From Anaerobacillus sp. (lineage in GTDB: Bacteria > Bacillota > Bacilli > Bacillales > Anaerobacillaceae), in assembly GCA_007118195.1 (NCBI GenBank), contig SKSA01000325.1:1-12984 (forward strand): DNA of 12,984 nucleotides. Reading direction: 5' to 3'. A program made the position numbers and the translations under genes. Of this stretch, positions 1 through 6,482 are shown in pieces (position 1 is the first letter of the stretch; the number at the start of each line of letters is the position of its first letter). The notes beneath the pieces were generated by a model that saw nothing but the letters and a program-made list of their open reading frames with translations, did no database searches and was not told where the DNA came from.

Positions 1-603
1 GCATTAACGAATAACCGTATCACCCCAGTAGAAGAGGCAAAAACACAACCGTCAAGAGCAAAGGCGTTAGAAGATACTGAAAAGTTTTTTGCTGAATCTT
101 ATCTTTACACACCAGATACACCGTCGCCTATTCCGAAGGATGCAAAGTATGTAAAAGTTCCTACAGAACATTTGGATGAAAAGCAAATAAGGTTAGCTTT
201 AGCTCATGGGGATTCAGAAGGCGGGTATAAAGTAAAGGGCCTAATAGGATTAAGATGGAGTCCTCCATATTTGCATGATGGTGGTGTCTCTGTAGGCTTA
301 GATAAAGATAAGGAATTAGGTATGGCTGGGACACTAATGAAAGGAATTATGCCTGATGCTCAAAACAGTTTAACCGCGATGGTAGATAAGCAATTAAGAG
401 AAAAAGTGATAGAGGAAAATCGCGCATCGAAAGCTTTGCAAGATGTCCATGTCGATGGGAGTGGACATGAATATTGGGTAGATGAGACGACAGGGTTTAC
501 AGAAGAAGAGCAAGAAGCGTTTTACTATCGCTCGATCATGCACCTGAATAAGAAGCAAATCAAATGGCGCACATCCATGATTAAAAAATCAGTTTACGTA
601 TAA
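1..603 (+). CDS. C-terminal part of a probable c-type cytochrome (di-haem peroxidase-like), 5' end outside window
   Basis: The reading frame is open from base 1 and ends at TAA 601-603, giving 200 visible residues; the true start lies upstream. The best landmark is GLIGLRWSPPYLHDGGVSVG (about residues 80-99), which resembles the conserved G-L-W-x-x-x-P-Y-L-H-D-G segment near the C terminus of di-haem cytochrome c peroxidase/RoxA-like electron-transfer proteins. A following GMAGTLMKG stretch offers Met residues that could be haem ligands. No CXXCH haem-attachment motif is in the visible part, so haem binding must be encoded upstream if the call is right. The tail (VIEENRASKALQDVHVDGSG...) is charged and soluble. 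A TTG at 172 would open a shorter frame, but the frame is uninterrupted before it and no ribosome binding site precedes it, so it is not taken as the start. The gene ends about 50 bp before a hairpin shared with the convergent rocR. Family assignment rests on one motif. Confidence 0.5.
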   Translation, partial: ALTNNRITPVEEAKTQPSRAKALEDTEKFFAESYLYTPDTPSPIPKDAKYVKVPTEHLDEKQIRLALAHGDSEGGYKVKGLIGLRWSPPYLHDGGVSVGLDKDKELGMAGTLMKGIMPDAQNSLTAMVDKQLREKVIEENRASKALQDVHVDGSGHEYWVDETTGFTEEEQEAFYYRSIMHLNKKQIKWRTSMIKKSVYV

Positions 604-653
604 TCAATAGTTGTTAATCTTAGAAATAACGGATTAAATGTCCGCTCCCCAAA

Positions 654-696
654 AAACTCTAGGTTCATTGCCAATTCAGCAATGAACCTAGGTTTT
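654..696. terminator. Bidirectional rho-independent terminator between the cytochrome-like gene and rocR
   Basis: A perfect 12-bp stem, CTAGGTTCATTG (659-670) with CAATGAACCTAG (680-691), surrounds a 9-nt loop. It is flanked by A-rich sequence at 651-656 and GGTTTT on the right, which gives U-rich tails on both strands. It lies between the ends of two convergent genes, the expected place for a shared terminator. Confidence 0.85.
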
Positions 697-714
697 GAGT
701 ACTGTCTTTTCATA

Positions 715-2118
715 CTATTGAAACTTCTTTATCCGATATTGCAAGCTTTGTCTACTTAGTCCAAGTTGTTTGGCGGCTTGCGTAATGTTGTGATTATGTT
801 GCTCGAGTACTTTTTGAATATAATATTCTTCAAATTCCTCGAGTTGTTCTTTTAATGGTTTAGTGAATGGTTTATAATCGCTTTTCTTTTGAATTGGTTG
901 AAACATTTGCGGTATATCATCTTTAAATTGTGTTTTATTACGAAAGTGACTTGGTAAATGGGCAAACTCAATTCGTTCCTCATCGATGATTAAGTTCATG
1001 GCCCCTTCAATCACATGTTCGAGCTCGCGGACGTTACCAGGCCAATCATAGTCATAAAATAAACGTAATATATCTTCATTTACTTTTCGGACATTCATTT
1101 GAAATTTTCGATTTAAGCTTTGAATAAATGTATTTACAAGCAGTGGAAGATCAGCCTTCCGTTTCCGTAATGGTGGTATTTGAAGTGAAACGACACTCAG
1201 TCGATAATAAAGGTCATTTCTTAGTCTACCCTCTTCAATTGCATTTGTAGGGTCTTCGTTAATCGTTGCTATAATTCGTACGTCAATCGGTGTATCTTTT
1301 GTATCGCCAACACGTCGAAGGTTTTTCTCTTGGATGACCCTTAGAAGTTTAGCTTGTAATCCGGTACTTAAAGAGTTAATTTCATCGAGAAGAATCGTTC
1401 CGCCATGCGCTTGCTCAAAAAGCCCAGGTCGTTCAGTAGCCCCGGTAAATGCCCCTTTTTTTGTTCCGAACAATAATCCCTCAATTAAACTTTCGGGCAA
1501 CGCAGCACAGTTTTGGCTAATGTACGGCTTTTGACTACGATCGCTGCCGTTATGAATGCTTTGAGCAAATAGCTCCTTTCCAGTTCCTGTTTCACCAACG
1601 ATTAATACCGAGGAAGAAGTGCGAGTTGCCCGTTTCGCTTGCTCGATGACTTCTTTAATAGCGGTGCTCTCACCGATAATCGCTTCGAAAGTAAAAAGAG
1701 TATCACCGTTGTTTGTGGCATTTTCTCTGATTAATTTCTCGAGCTTTGTAATGTCTTTGGCAATTTCAATTGCACCGACAATTTTTCCGTTTTCGATAAT
1801 CGGATGAGTATTATTCATCGTTGTTATTTCTTGCCCTTTATTATTAAAGTACGTTTGTTTTTTGTTTTGTATCGTTTGTCCTTCTAATAAAGCTTTGAGC
1901 AGGGTGCTTTCTTGATCTTCATAAAATCTAAAAACATCACGTAAATTTTTATTAATGACATCTTCAACATGCATCGCTTCAATTTCCATCATTTTATTGT
2001 TATAAATGACTGTTTTTCCATCCGCATCAATGACATGAACCCCGATATCAATTTCATCAACCACATGTTGATAATACTTTGTTAGCTTTTTTAAAAGTTG
2101 TGTATCTTTAAAATCCAT
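715..2118 (-). CDS. rocR: RocR-type sigma-54-dependent activator of arginine/ornithine catabolism
   Basis: 467 residues, close to the length of Bacillus RocR. Domains in order: a PAS-like sensor (about 15-125), a sigma-54-interacting AAA+ domain (about 145-375) and a Fis-type helix-turn-helix (about 443-464, NITQAAKQLGLSRQSLQYRI). The AAA+ part has Walker A GETGTGKE (175-182), the sigma-54 contact loop GAFTGA (222-227), Walker B ILLDEI (242-247) and WPGNVREL (359-366). EGLLFGT just before GAFTGA is typical of the RocR branch. In Bacillus, RocR responds to ornithine/citrulline/arginine, binds upstream activating sequences and activates the roc genes from -24/-12 promoters. Here it is divergent from rocA, whose control region carries such a promoter. 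The ATG at 2118 is preceded by a modest AGGTG ribosome binding site about 9 nt away, which suggests low expression. The sensed ligand is inferred from the neighbours. Confidence 0.93.
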   Translation of the reverse strand: MDFKDTQLLKKLTKYYQHVVDEIDIGVHVIDADGKTVIYNNKMMEIEAMHVEDVINKNLRDVFRFYEDQESTLLKALLEGQTIQNKKQTYFNNKGQEITTMNNTHPIIENGKIVGAIEIAKDITKLEKLIRENATNNGDTLFTFEAIIGESTAIKEVIEQAKRATRTSSSVLIVGETGTGKELFAQSIHNGSDRSQKPYISQNCAALPESLIEGLLFGTKKGAFTGATERPGLFEQAHGGTILLDEINSLSTGLQAKLLRVIQEKNLRRVGDTKDTPIDVRIIATINEDPTNAIEEGRLRNDLYYRLSVVSLQIPPLRKRKADLPLLVNTFIQSLNRKFQMNVRKVNEDILRLFYDYDWPGNVRELEHVIEGAMNLIIDEERIEFAHLPSHFRNKTQFKDDIPQMFQPIQKKSDYKPFTKPLKEQLEEFEEYYIQKVLEQHNHNITQAAKQLGLSRQSLQYRIKKFQ

Positions 2119-2184
2119 TACAGATTACACCTACCGTCTACATATTATTAAGGGATGTGTTTATCTCTTTTCTTCTTAATAATT

Positions 2185-2214
2185 ATTTTACCTTAACGTA
2201 GTGATTGATAGCAA
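2185..2214 (-). promoter_or_regulatory. Candidate sigma-A promoter of rocR, overlapping the distal RocR repeat
   Basis: On the minus strand TTGCTA (2214-2209) and TAAAAT (2190-2185) are separated by 18 bp and read into rocR. The -35 overlaps the left end of the repeat at 2211-2228, so RocR bound there could limit its own synthesis. B. subtilis RocR is known to repress its own gene. The -35 is a 4/6 match and the promoter is not proven. Confidence 0.45.
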
Positions 2215-2228
2215 AAAAAATTGGCACT
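2211..2228. promoter_or_regulatory. Candidate RocR upstream activating sequence 1
   Basis: GCAAAAAAAATTGGCACT differs at one position from the copy at 2251-2268 and has a GCAA...(T/G)GC dyad character. Its centre lies roughly 117 bp upstream of the predicted rocA start. RocR of B. subtilis uses two such sites upstream of its -24/-12 promoters. The function is inferred from position and repetition. Confidence 0.6.
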
Positions 2229-2250
2229 AAGTGCAACGAGAGTTTGCTTC

Positions 2251-2268
2251 GCAAAAAAAATTTGCACT
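2251..2268. promoter_or_regulatory. Candidate RocR upstream activating sequence 2
   Basis: GCAAAAAAAATTTGCACT contains a perfect GCAAA-N5-TTTGC dyad (2251-2265). It starts exactly 40 bp after the first copy, close to four helical turns, so both sites would lie on nearly the same DNA face. It is centred about 77 bp upstream of the predicted rocA start. The right arm overlaps a weak ARG-box-like sequence (2261-2277). Confidence 0.62.
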
Positions 2269-2289
2269 TTATTCATAGTTTCATAGGTA

Positions 2290-2305
2290 TTGGCAGCGTT
2301 TTCAA
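2290..2305. promoter_or_regulatory. Catabolite-responsive element (cre), predicted CcpA site
   Basis: TTGGCAGCGTTTTCAA matches every position of the Bacillus cre consensus WTGNNARCGNWWWCAW. It lies between the enhancer-like repeats and the -24 box of the rocA promoter (2309). Bound CcpA would sit next to sigma-54 polymerase and in the path of the RocR loop, giving direct glucose repression of arginine/proline use. Confidence 0.75.
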
Positions 2306-2308
2306 AGT

Positions 2309-2324
2309 TGGCATGATAATTGCA
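2309..2324 (+). promoter_or_regulatory. Sigma-54 (-24/-12) promoter of rocA
   Basis: TGGCAT-N5-TTGCA matches the sigma-54 consensus TGGCAC-N5-TTGCA, with invariant GG at 2310-2311 and GC at 2322-2323 in the required spacing. Transcription should start near 2334-2336, leaving a leader of about 40 nt. It is paired with a GAFTGA-type activator gene next door. Confidence 0.92.
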
Positions 2325-2376
2325 ATTTAAAATATTAGAATGATTAAGATATTTCAGAAAAGGAGAGGATCAAATA

Positions 2377-3924
2377 ATGGTAGTACCTTACAAACATGAA
2401 CCATTTACAGATTTTACAATGGAGGAAAACCGTGTCGAAATTGAAGCAGCTATAAAACAAGTAGAGGCAGAATTCGGAAAAGACTATGACTTAATTATTA
2501 ACGGTGAAAGAATTGCTACAGAAGATAAAATTGTCTCTCTTAACCCTTCAAATAAAGAACAAATTATTGGAAATGTTTCTAAAGCGAACATCGATTTAGC
2601 AGAAAAGGCAATGCAAGTTGCGGATGAAACATTTAAAACTTGGAAAAAAGTGAGTCCAGAAGCACGTGCAGATATTTTATTTAAAGCGGCAGCCATTGTT
2701 AGACGTCGGAAGCATGAGTTTTCAGCATATTTAGTACATGAAGCTGGTAAGCCATGGAATGAAGCGGATGCAGATACAGCAGAAGGAATTGATTTCCTAG
2801 AGTATTACGCACGTCAAATGATCGAGCTTAGCAAAGGTTACCCAGTTGAAAGTAGACCAATCGAACATAACAAGCTTTCTTATATTCCACTAGGAGTAGG
2901 CGTTGTAATTCCACCTTGGAACTTTGCATTTGCCATTATGGCTGGAATGACATCTGCAGCATTAGTCGCAGGTAACACTGTTCTACTTAAGCCAGCGGAA
3001 ACAACTTCAGTGGTAGCTTATAAGTTTATGGAAGTATTAGAAGAAGCAGGTCTTCCAAAAGGTGTTGTAAACTACATTCCAGGATATGGATCAGAAATTG
3101 GTGACTACATTGTTGATCATCCACGTACTCGCTTTATCTCATTTACAGGCTCAAAAGCTGTAGGGGTACGTATTTACGAGCGTGCGGCAAAAGTACACCC
3201 AGGTCAAAAATGGTTAAAGCGTGTTGTTGCAGAAATGGGCGGTAAAGATGCAATTATCGTTGATAATGAAGCGGATCTAGAATTAGCCGCCCAGTCAATT
3301 GTTAAGTCGGCGTTTGGCTTCGCGGGTCAAAAATGTTCTGCTTGTTCAAGAGCAATTGTTCACCAAGATGTATATGATGAAGTATTAGCAAGAGCAGTAG
3401 AACTTACGAAAGAATTAAATGTTGGTTCTCCTGTTGATTTCAATAACTTTGTTGGACCAGTTACGGACCAAAAAGCGTTTGATAAAATCACTGGTTATAT
3501 TGAAATCGGGAAAGAAGAAGGAAAATTAATGGCAGGTGGAACGGCAGATAATTCCAAAGGTTTCTTCGTACAACCAACCATTTTTGCTGATGTTGATGAA
3601 AATGCGCGCATTATGCACGAAGAAGTATTCGGTCCATTTGTTGCCTTCTGTAAAGCAAAAGACTTTGATCATGCCTTACAAATTGCGAACAATACTGAAT
3701 ACGGTTTAACAGGTGCGGTTGTTTCAAGAAACAGAGCAAACCTTGAAAGAGCGCGGGAAGAATTCCATGTAGGAAATCTTTATTTCAACAGAGGTTGTAC
3801 AGGTGCAATTGTAGGATACCATCCATTCGGTGGCTTTAATATGTCAGGAACAGACTCAAAAGCTGGTGGACCAGACTATTTATTACACTTTACTCAAGCA
3901 AAGTTAGTAACTGAGCAATATTAA
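2377..3924 (+). CDS. rocA: 1-pyrroline-5-carboxylate (glutamate semialdehyde) dehydrogenase RocA
   Basis: 515 residues, the same length as Bacillus RocA. It oxidises glutamate-5-semialdehyde (from P5C) to glutamate with NAD+, the last step of both arginine/ornithine and proline degradation, in the cytoplasm. Aldehyde dehydrogenase landmarks are visible: PPWNFAFA with the oxyanion Asn182, FTGS of the Rossmann fold (256-259), VAEMGGKDA with general base Glu286, GQKCSACSR with catalytic Cys320, and HEEVFGPF (414-421). The start ATG has AAAGGAGAGG about 9-11 nt upstream. It is first in the catabolic string and directly downstream of the -24/-12 promoter, with RocR-like repeats and a cre site, so it should be induced by arginine/ornithine and repressed by preferred carbon. 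It is followed by a 221-bp gap holding a palindromic repeat element, not by a tight operon junction. Confidence 0.97.
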   Translation: MVVPYKHEPFTDFTMEENRVEIEAAIKQVEAEFGKDYDLIINGERIATEDKIVSLNPSNKEQIIGNVSKANIDLAEKAMQVADETFKTWKKVSPEARADILFKAAAIVRRRKHEFSAYLVHEAGKPWNEADADTAEGIDFLEYYARQMIELSKGYPVESRPIEHNKLSYIPLGVGVVIPPWNFAFAIMAGMTSAALVAGNTVLLKPAETTSVVAYKFMEVLEEAGLPKGVVNYIPGYGSEIGDYIVDHPRTRFISFTGSKAVGVRIYERAAKVHPGQKWLKRVVAEMGGKDAIIVDNEADLELAAQSIVKSAFGFAGQKCSACSRAIVHQDVYDEVLARAVELTKELNVGSPVDFNNFVGPVTDQKAFDKITGYIEIGKEEGKLMAGGTADNSKGFFVQPTIFADVDENARIMHEEVFGPFVAFCKAKDFDHALQIANNTEYGLTGAVVSRNRANLERAREEFHVGNLYFNRGCTGAIVGYHPFGGFNMSGTDSKAGGPDYLLHFTQAKLVTEQY

Positions 3925-3981
3925 TCTGTTGTGTAGTTAAATCTAGGAAATAGAATAAGTGAATTAGCAAGTAGTCAAAAA

Positions 3982-4100
3982 GGGGTTGTCCCAAAAACTA
4001 AGTGTCAAACACCGTTAGGCACCGAAATATAGACTAGTGATAATTCTATAAGTCTATACTAGGTAGTTGTCGATGGTGTCAGACACCTATGGGATACCCT
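3982..4100. repeat. Palindromic intergenic repeat, copy A (MITE-like)
   Basis: An imperfect ~118-bp inverted repeat. Outer arms GGGGTTGTCCC and GGGATACCCT flank two copies of an 11-bp self-palindrome (GTGTCAAACAC 4002-4012, GTGTCAGACAC 4076-4086) and an inner ATATAGACTA/AGTCTATACT pair. It shares the CACCGTTAGG block and overall architecture, in the same orientation, with 9483-9604. It would fold into a long hairpin between rocA and rocD. Its right side lacks a good T-run, so it may dampen or process the transcript rather than end it. Confidence 0.85.
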
Positions 4101-4109
4101 GCACTTTTC

Positions 4110-4127
4110 TAATTAAACGTTTAATTA
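4110..4127. promoter_or_regulatory. Perfect 18-bp palindrome just upstream of rocD, possible operator
   Basis: TAATTAAACGTTTAATTA is exactly self-complementary and ends 5 bp before the GGGGG ribosome binding site of rocD. Position and symmetry fit a dimeric repressor site, but it matches neither the AhrC ARG box nor a RocR repeat, and no regulator can be named. Confidence 0.4.
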
Positions 4128-4145
4128 AATACGGGGGTACTTGCG

Positions 4146-5339
4146 ATGAGCAAAACGAAACAAATCATCGAACAAACTGAACAGTACGGAGCGCGGAACT
4201 ACCACCCGCTCCCGATTGTTATCTCAAAAGCTGAAGGTGTATGGGTAGAAGATCCTGAAGGAAATAAGTATATTGATATGTTAAGTGCGTATTCAGCAGT
4301 TAACCAAGGACATCGGCATCCAAAAATCATTGCAGCATTAAAAGATCAAGCAGATCGTATTACCCTTACTTCGAGGGCGTTTCACAATGATCAATTAGGT
4401 CATTTTTATGAAAAAGTATCAAAGCTTACGAGTAAAAATATGGTCCTACCAATGAATACTGGAGCTGAAGCAGTTGAAACAGCAGTGAAAGCAATTCGCA
4501 GATGGGCTTATTCTGTCAAAGGTGTTGTCGATGATAAAGCAGAAATCATCGTTTGTGAAGATAACTTTCATGGGCGTACGATGACGGCGGTTTCTCTTTC
4601 ATCGAATGACGAGTACAAACGCGGTTTCGGTCCAATGTTACCAGGAATTAAAATCATTCCTTACGGAGATATTGAAGCACTAAAAGCAGCAATTACGGAA
4701 AATACTGCGGCATTTATGCTTGAACCAATTCAAGGAGAAGCAGGAATTATTATTCCACCGGAAGGGTTCTTAAAAGAAGCATTTGCTGTTTGTAAAGAAA
4801 ATAATGTTCTTTTTGTGGCCGATGAAATTCAATCAGGATTAGGACGTTCAGGAAAAGTATTTGCTAGTGACTGGGAAAATATAGTTCCTGACATGTACAT
4901 TTTAGGAAAAGCACTAGGAGGCGGTGTTATGCCAATTTCTTGTGTATGTGCCAATGATGATATTCTCGGTGTATTTGAACCTGGTTCTCACGGTTCAACA
5001 TTTGGTGGGAACCCATTATCATGTGCAGTATCAATCGCGGCTTTAGAAGTGATTGAAGAAGAAAAACTAGTAGATCGTTCGCTTGAGCTAGGAAATTATT
5101 TTCAAGAAAAGCTAAAGCAAATTAATAGCTCCATTATTAAAGAAGTTCGCGGTAAAGGACTTTTTATCGGCGTTGAGTTAACAGAGCCTGCTCGCAAATA
5201 TTGCGAAGCATTAAAAGAAAAAGGTTTATTGTGCAAAGAAACGCATGTAAATGTAATTCGCTTTGCGCCACCTTTAGTGATTTCACAAAAAGACTTAGAT
5301 TGGGCGTTAGACCAAATTACAACTGTTTTAGAAGATTAA
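4146..5339 (+). CDS. rocD: Ornithine--oxo-acid aminotransferase RocD
   Basis: 397 residues, a normal length for bacterial ornithine delta-aminotransferase (class III, PLP-dependent). It moves the delta-amino group of ornithine to 2-oxoglutarate, giving glutamate and glutamate semialdehyde, which cyclises to P5C and feeds RocA. Visible motifs are [21 protein letters not shown] (19-39, N-terminal substrate region), NTGAEA (104-109, PLP phosphate), [11 protein letters not shown] with cofactor Asp226, ILGKALGGG with the Schiff-base Lys255, and STFGGNP (284-290). The ATG at 4146 has GGGGG at 4133-4137. The gene follows rocA after a palindromic repeat and an 18-bp palindrome, and ends in a hairpin with a weak U-tract. 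It may be read from the rocA promoter, its own, or both. No -24/-12 element was found directly before it, unlike rocD of B. subtilis. Confidence 0.96.
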   Translation: MSKTKQIIEQTEQYGARNYHPLPIVISKAEGVWVEDPEGNKYIDMLSAYSAVNQGHRHPKIIAALKDQADRITLTSRAFHNDQLGHFYEKVSKLTSKNMVLPMNTGAEAVETAVKAIRRWAYSVKGVVDDKAEIIVCEDNFHGRTMTAVSLSSNDEYKRGFGPMLPGIKIIPYGDIEALKAAITENTAAFMLEPIQGEAGIIIPPEGFLKEAFAVCKENNVLFVADEIQSGLGRSGKVFASDWENIVPDMYILGKALGGGVMPISCVCANDDILGVFEPGSHGSTFGGNPLSCAVSIAALEVIEEEKLVDRSLELGNYFQEKLKQINSSIIKEVRGKGLFIGVELTEPARKYCEALKEKGLLCKETHVNVIRFAPPLVISQKDLDWALDQITTVLED

Positions 5340-5357
5340 TATAATGAAAGTTTTGCT

Positions 5358-5390
5358 GGGGGGCTAGCTAGAAGCTACCCTCCATTTTCA
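5358..5390 (+). terminator. Hairpin after rocD, possible weak terminator/attenuator
   Basis: GGGGGGcTAGCT (5358-5369) pairs with AGCTACCCTCC (5373-5383) through 11 pairs including one G-U, with one bulged C and an AGA loop. The tail ATTTTC is only a short T-run. It may partly terminate or protect the rocD transcript before the proline dehydrogenase gene. Confidence 0.5.
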
Positions 5391-5439
5391 AGAGATATAT
5401 TCATCAAAGTTCGATGCCCACTTATTATCATGTGGGTAG

Positions 5440-5457
5440 TTTATATAGCTATATAAA
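5440..5457. repeat. Perfect 18-bp AT-rich palindrome in the rocD-proline dehydrogenase gap
   Basis: TTTATATAGCTATATAAA is exactly self-complementary. It differs from the 18-bp palindrome before rocD. It could be an operator or lie in a promoter (it contains TATATA-type -10 material), but no convincing -35 accompanies it. Confidence 0.35.
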
Positions 5458-5485
5458 AGAAAAGGCGTTGCGCTAAAAAAAATAT

Positions 5486-5505
5486 AACACTGTCTAAACA
5501 GTGTT
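5486..5505 (+). other. Leader hairpin upstream of proline dehydrogenase
   Basis: AACACTGT and ACAGTGTT form a perfect 8-bp stem with a CTAA loop, 28 bp before the start codon. No T-run follows. It could be an operator dyad or a 5'-leader stabiliser. Confidence 0.5.
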
Positions 5506-5533
5506 TGAACTTAAATAAAAGGGGTTTTTTATT

Positions 5534-6445
5534 ATGGAAATGATTTTAAGAAATTTTTTCCTCTTTCTATCACAAAACAAAGTATTAAATAAAAGTGCAA
5601 AAAAGTATGGTTTAAAGCTAGGGGCAAAGCAAGTCATTGCTGGTGAAACAATTGAAAGCGCTGTCGAAGCTGTTCGCAAATTAAATGATCAAGGACTTAT
5701 TTGTACTGTCGACCATTTAGGAGAATTTGTTTTTAACCGAGATGAAGCGATAGAATCCGCAGACTATTGTGTTAGAACGCTTGAAGCGATTGCCACGTCA
5801 GGTGTGAATTGTAACTTATCGTTAAAGTTAACGCAACTAGGCTTAGATATCGACCGCAATTTATGTCGTGATAATATGAAAAAAATATTGGCTACTGCCG
5901 AAAAGCATAATAACTTTGTTCGCATTGATATGGAAGATTACGCTCATTGTGATGCAACGTTAGATTTATTAAATGAATTACGTCGAGAGTATTCGAATGT
6001 TGGAACCGCCGTGCAAGCATATTTATATCGAGCAGAACGAGATATTGACAATTTAAAAGGCATTTCGTTACGCTTAATTAAAGGAGCGTACAAAGAATCA
6101 CATGAAGTTGCTATCCAAGATAAAAATGAAATTGATGAAAATTATATGAAAATTATCAAACAGCATTTATTAAATGGAAGTTATGCGGCTATTGCCACAC
6201 ATGATCATAATATTATTGAAAAAGTAAAACAGTTTACGAGAGAAAATAACATCCCAAAAACACAATTTGAATTTCAAATGCTATACGGATTTCGTACGGA
6301 CTTACAGTTAGCAATTGCAAAAGAAGGCTATACAATGAGAATTTATGTACCGTTCGGAAACGATTGGTATGGTTATTTTATGAGAAGGCTTGCTGAAAGA
6401 CCGCAAAACGTAGCTTTTGCAGCTAGAGGAATCTTTAGTAAGTAA
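5534..6445 (+). CDS. putB: Proline dehydrogenase (monofunctional, FAD-dependent)
   Basis: 303 residues, the length of the monofunctional Bacillus proline dehydrogenases. It oxidises L-proline to P5C with FAD and passes electrons to the membrane quinone pool. Conserved PRODH segments run in order: SLKLTQLG (96-103, substrate Lys98), RIDMED (130-135), Gln161, RLIKGAY (180-186), ATHDHN (221-226, FAD), EFQMLYG (246-252), and the C-terminal GNDWYGYFMRRLAERP (275-290), whose Tyr and Arg284-Arg285 bind proline carboxylate. The start has AAAAGGGG about 9 nt upstream. It lies between rocD and rocF, 37 bp from rocF, so it is probably cotranscribed with arginase. This puts proline use in the arginine regulon, whereas B. 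subtilis keeps put and roc genes apart. Family certainty is high; the symbol follows B. subtilis usage. Confidence 0.93.
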   Translation: MEMILRNFFLFLSQNKVLNKSAKKYGLKLGAKQVIAGETIESAVEAVRKLNDQGLICTVDHLGEFVFNRDEAIESADYCVRTLEAIATSGVNCNLSLKLTQLGLDIDRNLCRDNMKKILATAEKHNNFVRIDMEDYAHCDATLDLLNELRREYSNVGTAVQAYLYRAERDIDNLKGISLRLIKGAYKESHEVAIQDKNEIDENYMKIIKQHLLNGSYAAIATHDHNIIEKVKQFTRENNIPKTQFEFQMLYGFRTDLQLAIAKEGYTMRIYVPFGNDWYGYFMRRLAERPQNVAFAARGIFSK

Positions 6446-6482
6446 TAAAATGAACTAATTTATTGAAAAGAGGTATACTTTC

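Noticed and set aside
172..603. Gene start at TTG 172
   Set aside because: The frame is open back to base 1 with protein-like composition and no Shine-Dalgarno precedes 172; the gene is simply cut by the window edge.
4090..4103. TGGGATACCCTGCA as a second -24/-12 promoter for rocD
   Set aside because: GG and GC are 9-10 bp apart instead of the required 12, and the sequence belongs to the right arm of repeat copy A.
3925..4145. T-box or other known riboswitch before rocD
   Set aside because: No T-box motif or tRNA-binding features; the structure is accounted for by the palindromic repeat and an 18-bp palindrome.
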